A DNA stretch of 64,000 bases. Origin: Janthinobacterium lividum (GTDB taxonomy: Bacteria > Pseudomonadota > Gammaproteobacteria > Burkholderiales > Burkholderiaceae_D). The position numbers were made by a program, and so were the translations under genes. Below the pieces are notes generated by a model. It made no database searches. It saw nothing but the letters and a program-made list of their open reading frames with translations, and was not told where the DNA came from. Where the stretch lies: the NCBI RefSeq assembly GCF_034424625.1, contig NZ_CP139976.1:5518001-5582000 (forward strand), read 5' to 3'. Below are positions 18,569 to 27,510 of the stretch, piece after piece (the first letter of the stretch is position 1; each line of letters begins with the position of its first letter).

Positions 18569-20302
18569 ATGCTCACGCCCGACCTGAAGCGCCTCACCGC
18601 ACTGCACGCGCCCTACAAGAAACACCTGGCCCTGGCCTTGCTGGCGATGGTCGTCACGGCGGCGACGGAACCGCTGCTGCCGTATGCGCTCAAGCTGCTG
18701 CTCGACAATGGCTTTGGCGGCAAGGTGAATTTTTCCTTCTGGCTCGTGCCGCTGATCGTCATCGGCATCTTCGCCATGCGCGGCGCGTCGACGTTTGCCA
18801 GCAGCTACCTGATGAGCTATGTCTCCACGCGCATCCTCAACGAGTTGCGGCGCAGGATGTTTGCCAGCATGCTCAACTTGCCCATCGACTTCTACAACAC
18901 CCACACGGTGGGCAAAGTCATCAACTCCATCATGTTCGAAGTACAGCAGATCATCGAGATGGTGACCAAGGTGTTTACGTCGATCGTGCGCTCCTCGCTG
19001 ACCGTGCTAGGCCTGCTGGCGTGGCTGCTGTACCTGAACTGGGTGCTGACCCTCGTGACCCTCGTGCTGCTGCCCCTGCTGACCATCGTCGTACGCACCA
19101 CGGGCAAGCGCCTGAAAAAACTCAACCGCGACTCCCTGGCCGTCAACGCGGAGCTGACCCAGGTCATCGAGGAAACCACGCGCGCCCAGCAAGTGATCAA
19201 GATCTTCGGCGGCCAGGACTACGAAAAGTCACGCTTCGAAGAGCGTGCCGAGCAATTGCGCCGCTACAGCATGCGCATGACCACCACTTTTTCCGCCACC
19301 GTCCCCATCACGCAGGTGATCACGGCCGCCGCCGTGGCCCTGGTCATCGTGATGGCCCTGTTCCAGTCGGAGCAGGGGCAGATCACGGTCGGCGGGTTTG
19401 TGTCCTTCATCACGGCCATGCTGATGTTGCTGACGCCCTTGAAGCAACTAGCCGAAGTCAACGGCCCCCTGCAGCGCGGCATGGCCGCCGCGGAAGAAGT
19501 CTTTTTGCTGATCGACAAGACGCCGGAGCGCACGGGCGGCCAGCCGCTCGCCGGGCGCAGCAAAGGCCGCATCGAGTTCAGGGACGTGAGCTTTGCCTAT
19601 CCCGGACATCCGGAACCGGCGCTGCAACACATCGATCTGAGCATTGCGCCAGGACAAACGATCGCCTTTGTCGGCATGTCCGGCGGCGGCAAATCAACCC
19701 TGGTCAGCCTGCTGCCCGGCTTTTACTCGGCCAGCAGTGGCGAGATCTTGCTCGATGGGCAGAATATCGATACCATCGCCCTGACGAGCCTGCGCAGCCA
19801 GATCGCCATGGTCAGCCAGCAAGTCGTATTGTTCGACGATACCCTGGCCGCCAATATCGCGTATGGCGATGCGGCGCCGGACCGGCAACGCATCGAAGCG
19901 GCTGCGGCCGCCGCCTTCCTGTCGGACGTCATCGGCGGCTTGCCCGACGGCCTGGAAACGCGCTTGGGCGACAACGGCTCGCGCCTGTCCGGCGGCCAGC
20001 GCCAGCGCGTGGCCATCGCCCGCGCGATCTACAAGGATGCGCCCATCCTGATCCTCGATGAAGCGACCTCGGCACTGGATACGGAAGCGGAACGGGCCGT
20101 GCAAGCGGCGCTGGAACATCTGATGCAAGGTAAAACCACCCTCGTTATTGCGCATCGGCTATCAACAATTGAACGTGCGGACCGTATCGTGGTATTGTCA
20201 CATGGGAAAATAATGGAAACCGGCAGTCACCAGCAATTATTGGATGCCAACGGCGCCTATGCCAATCTGCATCGCCTGCAATTTTCCCAGCAAGTGGCTT
20301 GA
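18569..20302 (+). CDS. msbA: Lipid A-core flippase MsbA (ABC exporter)
   Basis: 577 residues from the ATG at 18569, preceded by AAGGAA. Half-transporter that flips lipid A-core across the inner membrane as a homodimer. The N-terminal membrane domain covers about residues 15-310. The ATPase domain has Walker A GMSGGGKSTL, Q-loop MVSQQVVLF, signature LSGGQRQRVAIARAI, Walker B ILILDEATS and switch IAHRLSTI. Other ABC exporters look similar, but the length and LPS neighbours support MsbA. Confidence 0.9.
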   Translation: MLTPDLKRLTALHAPYKKHLALALLAMVVTAATEPLLPYALKLLLDNGFGGKVNFSFWLVPLIVIGIFAMRGASTFASSYLMSYVSTRILNELRRRMFASMLNLPIDFYNTHTVGKVINSIMFEVQQIIEMVTKVFTSIVRSSLTVLGLLAWLLYLNWVLTLVTLVLLPLLTIVVRTTGKRLKKLNRDSLAVNAELTQVIEETTRAQQVIKIFGGQDYEKSRFEERAEQLRRYSMRMTTTFSATVPITQVITAAAVALVIVMALFQSEQGQITVGGFVSFITAMLMLLTPLKQLAEVNGPLQRGMAAAEEVFLLIDKTPERTGGQPLAGRSKGRIEFRDVSFAYPGHPEPALQHIDLSIAPGQTIAFVGMSGGGKSTLVSLLPGFYSASSGEILLDGQNIDTIALTSLRSQIAMVSQQVVLFDDTLAANIAYGDAAPDRQRIEAAAAAAFLSDVIGGLPDGLETRLGDNGSRLSGGQRQRVAIARAIYKDAPILILDEATSALDTEAERAVQAALEHLMQGKTTLVIAHRLSTIERADRIVVLSHGKIMETGSHQQLLDANGAYANLHRLQFSQQVA

Positions 20303-20337
20303 CACCATCGAATGAATACCTGAAATCGTACTGATAC

Positions 20338-21438
20338 ATGACGCCTTTGATTCCCGCCGAACTTCTACAAAAGTCGGACAAAATTCTTTTCATCGCCCAT
20401 CTGGCGCTGGGAGACTTTACCTACCTGCAAAACGGTTTCCGCGCCTTCGCCGCGGCCTATCCCCATATTCAGATCCACCTGTGGGTCGACGAAGTGCGCC
20501 GCACGTCCGACGCGAAACAATGGGAAAGCCTGCGCACCTATTCGCTGTATGACTGGGTAGAGCAGTCTGGCCTGTTCGCCAAGGTGTACCGCAAGACCTA
20601 CAGCCCGGCGCTCTACGAAGAGTCACTGCGCGAAGCCAAGGCGGAACACTATCCTGTCGTCGTGTCACTGGCCCACGTACGGCCACAGCAATACGCGGAT
20701 CTTGCCCGCGCGATCAGCCCGAACGGGCTGGTGATCGGCACGCGCAAGCCGTTCAGCCCACTGCGTCCCTGGCATTACCTGGCCTATCGCAAGATCGATG
20801 CCGTGCTGGCCTCGTATGCGGGACAGGATGCCGGCGAGCACCATATCAGCAGCGTGTATGCGGACTGGTTCCATCAATTGACGGGAATCGACATTCCCGT
20901 GGCCGAACGCTATCCCTTCGTGCACATTCCCGAGCAGGCGCTGCAGCAAGCGCAGGCGCAGCTGGCCACCTGGGGCTTTGCGCCGCGCCAGGGTCCGCTC
21001 GTACTCCTGAACCCGTTTGCCAAGTCGCACAAGCGCGGCTGGCCGCTGGAACGCATCGCCGAACTGATCGCGCGCATGCAAGCGATGCCGAAGTGGAAAA
21101 ATGCCTGCTTCCTGATCAATGCCATGCCGCAGGAACTGGCTAAGGTCGATGCGGTCGTGCAGGCGCGTGGCTTGCCGCGCACGCAAGCCTTCAGCGCTGT
21201 CGACAACTTTTTCCAGCTGCCCGCCATGCTGGCGCAATGCGACCTGATCATTTCGGTGGAAACGTCGATCATGCACCTGGCGAACGCCGTGCATGTGCCG
21301 GTGGTGGCATTGATGCGCAAGAAGAATCCGGAATGGGCGCCGTTCGACAGCGCCAACAGCACCGTCATCACGGTGGCGCGGCGCAGCGACTGGGTCAAGG
21401 CGATCTCGGTCGACCAGGTATTGCAGACCATCGCCTAG
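20338..21438 (+). CDS. Glycosyltransferase family 9 (heptosyltransferase-like)
   Basis: 366 residues. The N-terminal LFIAHLALGDFTYLQNGFRAF and the C-terminal half with VLLNPFAKSHKRGWPLERIAELI and LIISVETSIMHLANAVHVPVVAL follow the GT9 pattern of the LPS heptosyltransferases. The usual S-x-D-T-G-(x)-x-H-x-A motif is altered to SVETSIMHLA. It likely adds a core sugar to LPS at the cytoplasmic face. It starts 35 bases after msbA on the same strand. Confidence 0.85.
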   Translation: MTPLIPAELLQKSDKILFIAHLALGDFTYLQNGFRAFAAAYPHIQIHLWVDEVRRTSDAKQWESLRTYSLYDWVEQSGLFAKVYRKTYSPALYEESLREAKAEHYPVVVSLAHVRPQQYADLARAISPNGLVIGTRKPFSPLRPWHYLAYRKIDAVLASYAGQDAGEHHISSVYADWFHQLTGIDIPVAERYPFVHIPEQALQQAQAQLATWGFAPRQGPLVLLNPFAKSHKRGWPLERIAELIARMQAMPKWKNACFLINAMPQELAKVDAVVQARGLPRTQAFSAVDNFFQLPAMLAQCDLIISVETSIMHLANAVHVPVVALMRKKNPEWAPFDSANSTVITVARRSDWVKAISVDQVLQTIA

Positions 21439-21453
21439 ACAACACTGCAGTGG

Positions 21454-22065
21454 CTAACCGGTGCCCAGCATGCTGATGCGCACCAGGTCGGCCACATTGT
21501 CGACGCCCAGCTTGTCCATCAGGCGCGCCTTGTGCACTTCCACCGTGCGCACGGAAATGCCCAGTGCCGGGGCGATATCGCGGTTGTGCTGGCCTGTCAC
21601 CACCAGATGCATCACTTCCCGCTCGCGCGGCGTCAAGGCGCGCAGCAAGGCTTGCCCCTCCACCTGGCGCAGCAATTGGCCGCGCGCATGCGCCTCGCGC
21701 GAAAACGCTTCATCGATAGCTGCCAGCAACTTGTCGTGGTCAAACGGTTTTTCCAGGAAATCGCTGGCCTGCGCCTTGAAGGCCTGGCGTGCCAGGGCGA
21801 CGTCGCCGTGTCCCGTGATAATGATGACGGGCAGCATGCATTTGAGCTCCAGCAAGCGGCGCTGCAGGCTCAGGCCATCCATGCCCGACATGCGGATATC
21901 GACCAGCAGGCAGCCAGCCCACTCGGGACGCCAGCTGTGCAGGAAATCCTCGCCGCAGGAAAACAGGGCCGTGCGGTAGCCGCGTATGCCCAGCAGCAAA
22001 CCCAGCGCATCGCGCACGGCGGGATCGTCGTCGACGATAAACACCGTCAAATTACTTGTCACCAT
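21454..22065 (-). CDS. FixJ-like two-component response regulator (LuxR-type HTH)
   Basis: 203 residues from the ATG at 22065, with AGGAGAG just upstream. The receiver domain has the acidic pocket VDDDP (11-15), phosphorylation site Asp56 (LLVDIRMSGMDG) and KPFDHDKL. The C-terminal LuxR/FixJ helix-turn-helix reads LTPREREVMHLVVTGQHNRDIAPALGISVRTVEVHKARLMDKLG. The start lies inside the 3' end of the sensor kinase gene (14-base overlap), so the two are coupled. Target genes unknown. Confidence 0.93.
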   Translation of the reverse strand: MVTSNLTVFIVDDDPAVRDALGLLLGIRGYRTALFSCGEDFLHSWRPEWAGCLLVDIRMSGMDGLSLQRRLLELKCMLPVIIITGHGDVALARQAFKAQASDFLEKPFDHDKLLAAIDEAFSREAHARGQLLRQVEGQALLRALTPREREVMHLVVTGQHNRDIAPALGISVRTVEVHKARLMDKLGVDNVADLVRISMLGTG

Positions 22066-23647
22066 ACTCTCCTGTAGCAGCCGCACTGGCGCGCGCCAGG
22101 GGCAGGACAAAACGAAAAATGCCATGCTTGCCCACTTCGGCCCATAGCTGGCCGCCATGCGCTTCGACGATGCTGCGGCTGAGCACCAGCCCCAGACCCA
22201 GACCGCTGGCCTTGCTCGAGACAAACGGTTCGAACAGGCGCGCCGCCAGACTATTGGAAATGCCGGGGCCGCTATCTTCCACGGACAGGCGCAGCCGCCC
22301 GCCTTCGAGCCGCTCGGCCGAGACCGTGATGCGGCGCCGTCCGCGCGGCTGACCCATCACCGCATCCTGCGCATTGGCCAATAAATTACGCAACACCAGC
22401 TCGATTTGCAGGCGGTCGGCGTTGACGGCCAGCGGCGACGGCGGCACCAGCACCAGTTCGATGCCATGTTCATGGAACAGCGGCGTGAACTGGCGCGCCA
22501 TGCCCTCGATCAAGGCGCTCGCCTCCACCGCTTCGAGCTGCATCGCGCCCGTGCGGAAAAAGTCGCGCAGGCGGCGCACCACGTCCGCGGCGCGTCCCGA
22601 TTCCACGATCATGTGTCCCACCGCGCCCTGCAGCAAGGCGCCCGTCTCGCCCCGCTCCAGCAAGTATTCGCACGCCTTGCCATAGGTCGACAAGGCCGTC
22701 AGCGGCTGGTTCAGCTCATGCGCGAGCGCGGCAGCCATCTCTCCTGCGGCCGCCAGCCGCAGCGTGTGTTTCAGTTCGTCGGCCACCTGGCGCATCTCAT
22801 CGACGACGATGCCGATAAAAAATCCCACCAGCGCCAGCACGGCATCGAGCAGTTGCAATTCATAAAACTGGATATCCACCGCATGCGTCCATTTCACCAG
22901 GGTGATGATGCACAGTTGCAATACAAACACGGCCAGCACGGCGCCGTGCAATCCCTGGCGCGAGGCGGCCCAGATCACGGGGAGAAACAGGAAGTAGAAA
23001 TGCTTGTATTCGGAACGCACGATGGAACCGAAGAGGCTCCACAGCACAAAACTGGCGAGTGCCAGATACGCCAGGGTTTCCCAGCGCCAGACGGCGGCAT
23101 GCAGGCGCTCGCGCCCCCGTTCGCTGAACAGCACCCAGATCAGCGGCATCGACACCAGCATGCCGACCATGTCGCCGATGCCGAAACGCCAGACTGCCGT
23201 CCCCCATTCGCCGGCCGGGATGCGTCCCGTCAGCGACAGCAGGGAAATATAGCCGAGCGCATTGAGCACGGTGCCAAACAGCACGATGGCGACCCAGGCG
23301 CTCAGGCGGCGCCGGTTGTCGAAGATGTCGCTGCTGCTGAAACTGCGGCGCAAGACTGCGCCCATACTGCCATAGCCGAGCACCAGCCACGCCGAACAGA
23401 GCAAGGTCAGGGGCAAGCCTGCCGGCATGCCGCGCACCAGTACCTCGCCTGCCACCAGGGCAATAAACCACGGCAGCGCCGCCTTGCGGCCGTGGATCAG
23501 CCAAAATACCAGGCCCAGCGCGGGATCGGGATTCCAGGGGGTGATGTTCAGCCCGTACATCGGGTCGATATACGTGGCCCAGTCAAACAGCAGATACAAG
23601 CCGACAAAGGCGGGATACGGCAGGTAGCGGGACAGAAATAGGCGCAT
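22052..23647 (-). CDS. Membrane sensor histidine kinase with MASE1-like input domain
   Basis: 531 residues. The first 280 or so are a polytopic MASE1-like sensory domain of about eight helices. The kinase core has His310 in AAALAHELNQPLTALS, an N-box LVLRNLLANAQDAV, DSGPGISN and GLGLGLVLSRSIVEAHGG. The H-box style (HELNQPLTAL) is that of FixL/DctB-like kinases and fits the FixJ-like partner, but no PAS or haem domain is present, so the signal is not that of classical FixL. Probable first gene of the pair. Confidence 0.92.
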   Translation of the reverse strand: MRLFLSRYLPYPAFVGLYLLFDWATYIDPMYGLNITPWNPDPALGLVFWLIHGRKAALPWFIALVAGEVLVRGMPAGLPLTLLCSAWLVLGYGSMGAVLRRSFSSSDIFDNRRRLSAWVAIVLFGTVLNALGYISLLSLTGRIPAGEWGTAVWRFGIGDMVGMLVSMPLIWVLFSERGRERLHAAVWRWETLAYLALASFVLWSLFGSIVRSEYKHFYFLFLPVIWAASRQGLHGAVLAVFVLQLCIITLVKWTHAVDIQFYELQLLDAVLALVGFFIGIVVDEMRQVADELKHTLRLAAAGEMAAALAHELNQPLTALSTYGKACEYLLERGETGALLQGAVGHMIVESGRAADVVRRLRDFFRTGAMQLEAVEASALIEGMARQFTPLFHEHGIELVLVPPSPLAVNADRLQIELVLRNLLANAQDAVMGQPRGRRRITVSAERLEGGRLRLSVEDSGPGISNSLAARLFEPFVSSKASGLGLGLVLSRSIVEAHGGQLWAEVGKHGIFRFVLPLARASAAATGEYGDK

Positions 23648-23770
23648 AACGGTGTTTTTTTAACTGTCCCGCATTATGCATCGCAAGCGTGCGCCACGCC
23701 ATGCCAACTTGCGTTATAAGCACATGAAATAATCTTCATGCAATATCGCAAGGCACGCAGGCAGGCAGCG

Positions 23771-25159
23771 TCAGGCTTCGGCCAACGGCAAGCGCACTTC
23801 CACCAGCAAGCCCAGGCCGCCATTACCTCTGTGCAACTGAATCGTGCCGCCGTGCTGGCGCACGACGGAAGCGACGATGGACAAGCCCAGGCCGCTGCCT
23901 GGCTGCACCTGCTGCGGTGCGCGGAAAAAGCGGTCGAACACGCGTTCATACAGGGCCGGCGCGATGCCCGGCCCCTGATCGGCCACATGCAGCACGGCCT
24001 GGCCCCGCTCCGCATGCAGCGACACCGTCACGCTGCTGCCGCGCGGGCTGTACTTGATGGCGTTTTCCACCAGATTGTCGATCAGCGAGACCAGGCTCTC
24101 GCGCTGTCCGGCTACGCTGAGCGAAACGCTGGCTTGCAACTCAAGTTCGATATCGCCCGCCTGGGCCAGGCCGGACAAGGCCGCCAGCCGGTCTTGCAGC
24201 AAGGTATCGAGCGCCTGCCGCCGCGGCAACTCGCCCCCGCCCGCCTGCACTTCGCTGCGCGTCAGCTGCAGCAGCTGGCCCACCAGGCGCGCGGCCCGGT
24301 TGCCGCTGTTCAAGATACCGTCCAACAGCTCTTGCTGGCGTGCATCATGCGCCTGCCCCTGCAGAGCCTCGACATTCACGCGCATGGCCGCCAGCGGCGT
24401 GCGCAGCTCATGCGTTGCATCGGCGATGAAGCTGCGTTCGCGCGAGGCACTGGCATCGACCCGCTGCAGCAGGGCATTGATATTATCGACCAGCGCCGCC
24501 AGTTCGCCATGCGGCGGCTTGAACGCCAGCGGACGCAAATCCTGCGGTCCGCGCGCCGCCACCTCCTGCGCCACCTTGCGCCACGGGCGCATGGCAAGGC
24601 GGATCGACAGCCAGGCCGGCACCAGCAGGAACGGCAGGCTGATCAGCAACGGCAGCAGGTAGTAGCCACGTGAATTGATCGTGACGAAAAATTGCCAGGC
24701 GCCCCCCACTTCCAGCACGGTCACGCGGGTTGTCCCTTCGGCCAGGCTGCGGCTGCGCCAAGCCTGGCCCTTGATGTACACCACTTCCATCTGCTCGGGG
24801 CCGGCGCTGCGGATGCCGCTGGGCGCCGCGGGGGACTTGTAGACCAGTTTGCCTTCGCGCCAGACCAGGATGCGCGGCGCCAGCTCAGGTACCTGGCCCA
24901 TTTCAAATTCCTCGCGCAAGGCTTCGTCGATCGCGCGCAAGCTTTGCTCCTGGCGCTGCGGCTGCTCGGCCAGGTTATCGGCCACGCTGATAATGGCGTG
25001 CAGGACGCCGCGGCTCACCGTGCTCGCTTCGCTCGTCCCCTCGAACAGCACATACGCCACGGCCAGGCTCCACAGCACGGTCAGCATCAGCATTTGCGCC
25101 ATCATCAGGCGGCGCACCAGGGTAGGCCGGCGCAGCATGGCCCAGAAACGCCCCATCAT
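23771..25159 (-). CDS. Two-component sensor histidine kinase (QseC/PmrB-like)
   Basis: 462 residues. TM1 is at about 17-39, a periplasmic domain spans 40-165, TM2 is at about 167-188, and a HAMP-like linker follows. His250 lies in DATHELRTPLAAMR, with N-box LVDNLVENAIKYSPRGS, DQGPGIAPALYERVFDRFFR and SGLGLSIVASVVRQHGG. Its start overlaps the regulator stop in ATGA. The architecture and pairing are of the QseBC/PmrAB/TctDE group; the exact signal cannot be read from the sequence. Confidence 0.92.
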   Translation of the reverse strand: MMGRFWAMLRRPTLVRRLMMAQMLMLTVLWSLAVAYVLFEGTSEASTVSRGVLHAIISVADNLAEQPQRQEQSLRAIDEALREEFEMGQVPELAPRILVWREGKLVYKSPAAPSGIRSAGPEQMEVVYIKGQAWRSRSLAEGTTRVTVLEVGGAWQFFVTINSRGYYLLPLLISLPFLLVPAWLSIRLAMRPWRKVAQEVAARGPQDLRPLAFKPPHGELAALVDNINALLQRVDASASRERSFIADATHELRTPLAAMRVNVEALQGQAHDARQQELLDGILNSGNRAARLVGQLLQLTRSEVQAGGGELPRRQALDTLLQDRLAALSGLAQAGDIELELQASVSLSVAGQRESLVSLIDNLVENAIKYSPRGSSVTVSLHAERGQAVLHVADQGPGIAPALYERVFDRFFRAPQQVQPGSGLGLSIVASVVRQHGGTIQLHRGNGGLGLLVEVRLPLAEA

Positions 25160-25842
25160 GCGCCAGCACCCGGCGGGGGGGATGTCTCGCCCTGCTGGTC
25201 GATGACATAGCCAACGCCGCGCACGGTACGGATATAACCTTCGCCTATCTTGCGGCGCAGGTTTCCCATATGCACATCCAGGGTATTGCTGGCATTGGCC
25301 AGCCCGCCGGGCAGGATGTGCTCTTCCAGCACGCGGCGCGTGATGACCCGGTTGGCACGCATCAGCAAGGTCTTCAGCAGGGCATATTCACTGGCCGTAA
25401 GCTCCACGGGCCGGCCATGTACGCTGACCCTGCGCGTGGGCACTTGCAGCAGCAAGCCGCGCAATTCGATGGTGTCGCCATCGAAGCCATAGCTGCGGCG
25501 TGCCAGGGCGCGCACGCGCGACAGCAGCTCGGCCAGCACGAACGGCTTCACCAGGTAGTCATCGGCGCCACCGTCCAGGCCACGCAAGCGCTGTTCCAGC
25601 GTATCGCGGGCGCTGAGGATCAGCACCGGCAGGCGCGCCGCGCGCAGCCGGGCCAGCAAATCGAGGCCATCGCCATCGGGCAAGCCCAGGTCCAGCAGCA
25701 CCAGTTCGCAACTGTCGTGCTCGATGCTGCGCGCCGCATCCTCCAGGCTGCGCACCCAGACCACTTGCATGCCCTGGTCGCGCAGGGCAATCCGCACGCC
25801 ATTGCCCAGGTCCATATCGTCTTCAATCAGCAGTATCTTCAT
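25156..25842 (-). CDS. OmpR-family response regulator (QseB/PmrA-like)
   Basis: 228 residues from the ATG at 25842. The receiver domain has EDD at 7-9, Asp51 in LVLLDLGLPDGDGLD and Lys in DDYLVKPF. The winged-helix output domain includes ELTASEYALLKTLLMRANRVITRRVLEEHI and NTLDVHMGNLRRKIG. First gene of a two-gene operon with the kinase. The intergenic region toward mipA holds four 11-bp-spaced CTTMAT-like hexamers, matching the direct-repeat logic of PmrA/QseB binding sites. Autoregulation and control of mipA are inferred. Confidence 0.93.
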   Translation of the reverse strand: MKILLIEDDMDLGNGVRIALRDQGMQVVWVRSLEDAARSIEHDSCELVLLDLGLPDGDGLDLLARLRAARLPVLILSARDTLEQRLRGLDGGADDYLVKPFVLAELLSRVRALARRSYGFDGDTIELRGLLLQVPTRRVSVHGRPVELTASEYALLKTLLMRANRVITRRVLEEHILPGGLANASNTLDVHMGNLRRKIGEGYIRTVRGVGYVIDQQGETSPPPGAGA

Positions 25843-25889
25843 GGGGAGTATTAAACCACCGCAAGCTGAAGAATGGGTAAAGAAGCGTT

Positions 25890-25928
25890 CTTCATACAAT
25901 CTTAATAAAAGGCTCATTTTTCCTTCAT
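25890..25928. promoter_or_regulatory. Four-copy hexamer array with 11-bp period, candidate response-regulator box
   Basis: CTTCAT (25890), CTTAAT (25901), GCTCAT (25912) and CTTCAT (25923) are each followed by a five-base spacer, giving exact 11-bp phasing on one DNA face. PmrA/QseB-type regulators bind CTTAAT-N5-CTTAAT. A -10-like GATACT lies at 25939-25944, just past the last copy, in the direction of mipA. Confidence 0.65.
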
Positions 25929-25999
25929 GGCAAGGATGGATACTGTCGGCTGTCAATCGAGCCACTCCGGACTCGGTTCTCCACCTGACGGAAAACTCC

Positions 26000-26821
26000 A
26001 TGCACGCATCTACAACCTTGTTGACCTCGCTGGCACTGGCCTGCGGCCTGAGCTTGAATCCCCTGGCCGCCGCGGCGGCCGAACCGGCGGCGGAAAATGT
26101 CTTCACCATCGGCGGCGGCGTCGCTGCCGTGTCCAGCTATTCCGGTGCTGACAAGCTGTCGGCCTCGCCGCTGATCATCCTCGACTACGCCATGGCCAAT
26201 GGCTTGTTCTTCAGCACTTCGCGCGGCATCGGTTATGGCGGCCAGGCAGGCCCCTTCAGCTACAGCGCCGCGCTGGGCTACCGCGGCAATCGCGAAGACC
26301 ACAAGCGCAATGGTGCCAACGGCTGGGGCGGCAGCGATTATCTGAAGGGCATGGGCGAAGTCAAGGGCAACGCCAGCGCCCTGCTCAGCGCGGGCTATTC
26401 GCCCTTGCCGGGCCTGTCGTTGAGCGTGTCGAGCGACATTCCCCTGTCGAACCGCGAAAACGGCGCCAACGTGCATTTCGGCGCGACAGGCCAGATCTAC
26501 GGCCGGGCCGATGCCAAGGGCGTGCAGCAAGACAGCGTGAACATCAGCGGCCAGCTGGGCTGGGGCGAGCGCAAGTACGTGCAAACCATGTATGGCGTGA
26601 CGGCCACCCAGGCGGCGAATACCTCGTTCAAGCAATACACGCCCAAGGGCGGTTTCTATGAAGCACAGGCCACCATCAACTGGGAGCACCGCTTCGATGC
26701 GCGCTGGGGCATCAATACCCTGGTCGGCGTCGAGAGCCGCCTGGGCGACGCGGCCAAGAGCCCCATCGTGCAGCGCAAGACATCGCCGATCGGCGCTGTC
26801 TATGTCACCTACCGCTATTAA
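26000..26821 (+). CDS. MipA/OmpV-family outer-membrane protein
   Basis: 273 residues from the ATG at 26000. A signal peptide of about 27 residues ends in LAAAAAEP. The mature part has the alternating pattern of a beta-barrel and the family segments FTIGGGVAAVSSYSGADKLSASPLIILDY, SYSAALGYRGNR and the aromatic C-terminus VYVTYRY needed for BAM recognition. MipA scaffolds murein enzymes in E. coli, and other members are OmpV-like porins. Divergent from the QseB/PmrA-like regulator and likely its target. Confidence 0.88.
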   Translation: MHASTTLLTSLALACGLSLNPLAAAAAEPAAENVFTIGGGVAAVSSYSGADKLSASPLIILDYAMANGLFFSTSRGIGYGGQAGPFSYSAALGYRGNREDHKRNGANGWGGSDYLKGMGEVKGNASALLSAGYSPLPGLSLSVSSDIPLSNRENGANVHFGATGQIYGRADAKGVQQDSVNISGQLGWGERKYVQTMYGVTATQAANTSFKQYTPKGGFYEAQATINWEHRFDARWGINTLVGVESRLGDAAKSPIVQRKTSPIGAVYVTYRY

Positions 26822-26909
26822 GAGCGGGACGGCATAAGGGGAACCCGTACGCTGTTTCGCCAATTTACACAGGGGGGTGGCATGGATAACATGACATGGT
26901 TTTCCGACT

Positions 26910-27464
26910 ATGGCCATCCCTTCCATGCATGCATCGCGCCTTGCCCCGCAACGTCACCGCGCCCCAGACAGCGCCGCGGGCGCGGGCGGCAAGCCGGGCC
27001 AGGATACCTTGCTGCTGCTCTTGCCCGTCAAGCGCGCCAGCGACATCATCTACGGCGCGCGCTACGCCAGGCGCTTGCAGGAATGGGGCATCCAGGTCAG
27101 CGTCAGCCTGCTGCACGTGATAGCGGCGCCACCGCGCCAGGCCGATGGCTTGCCCCGGCACAGCGCCGGCGCATGCCATGCGCTGGACCCGGCCACGCAG
27201 CAGATGATGCACGAGGCGGGACTGTATCTGAGCCGTTCGCAGCTCGCCTTCAGCACGCATATTGTCGCCGGCGAGCTGCTGTTTACGATCCTCGATACGG
27301 CTGAACTGCTCGGCTGCCACGAAATCGTCCTGCCGGCCCTGCGGCACAGTCCCTGGCAGCGCCGCAGGGCCGGAGCGCTGGCACGCAGGCTGGCGCGCGC
27401 CACGCGCAGCGCCACGGTCTTGCTGGCCGATACCGACGGCATGAGCGGACCGCCGCCTGCCTGA
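26910..27464 (+). CDS. UspA-like (universal stress protein fold) protein, start uncertain
   Basis: 184 residues as drawn. After a basic N-terminal stretch, residues from about 33 follow a universal-stress-protein pattern: DTLLLLLPVKRASDIIYGARYARRL, then VSVSLLHVIAAP, later ILDTAELLGCHEIVLPAL and a closing TVLLADTDG. The ATP-binding G-2x-G-9x-G(S/T) loop is not evident. The start is unclear: the only good Shine-Dalgarno (GGGGGG, 26873-26878) precedes an ATG at 26882 in another frame, so the first 30 residues may be wrong or the gene may contain a frameshift. Confidence 0.6.
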   Translation: MAIPSMHASRLAPQRHRAPDSAAGAGGKPGQDTLLLLLPVKRASDIIYGARYARRLQEWGIQVSVSLLHVIAAPPRQADGLPRHSAGACHALDPATQQMMHEAGLYLSRSQLAFSTHIVAGELLFTILDTAELLGCHEIVLPALRHSPWQRRRAGALARRLARATRSATVLLADTDGMSGPPPA

Positions 27465-27510
27465 AGCGCCGCCGGCGCCAGGCCCATCCACATACACATG
27501 GAACCCTTTG

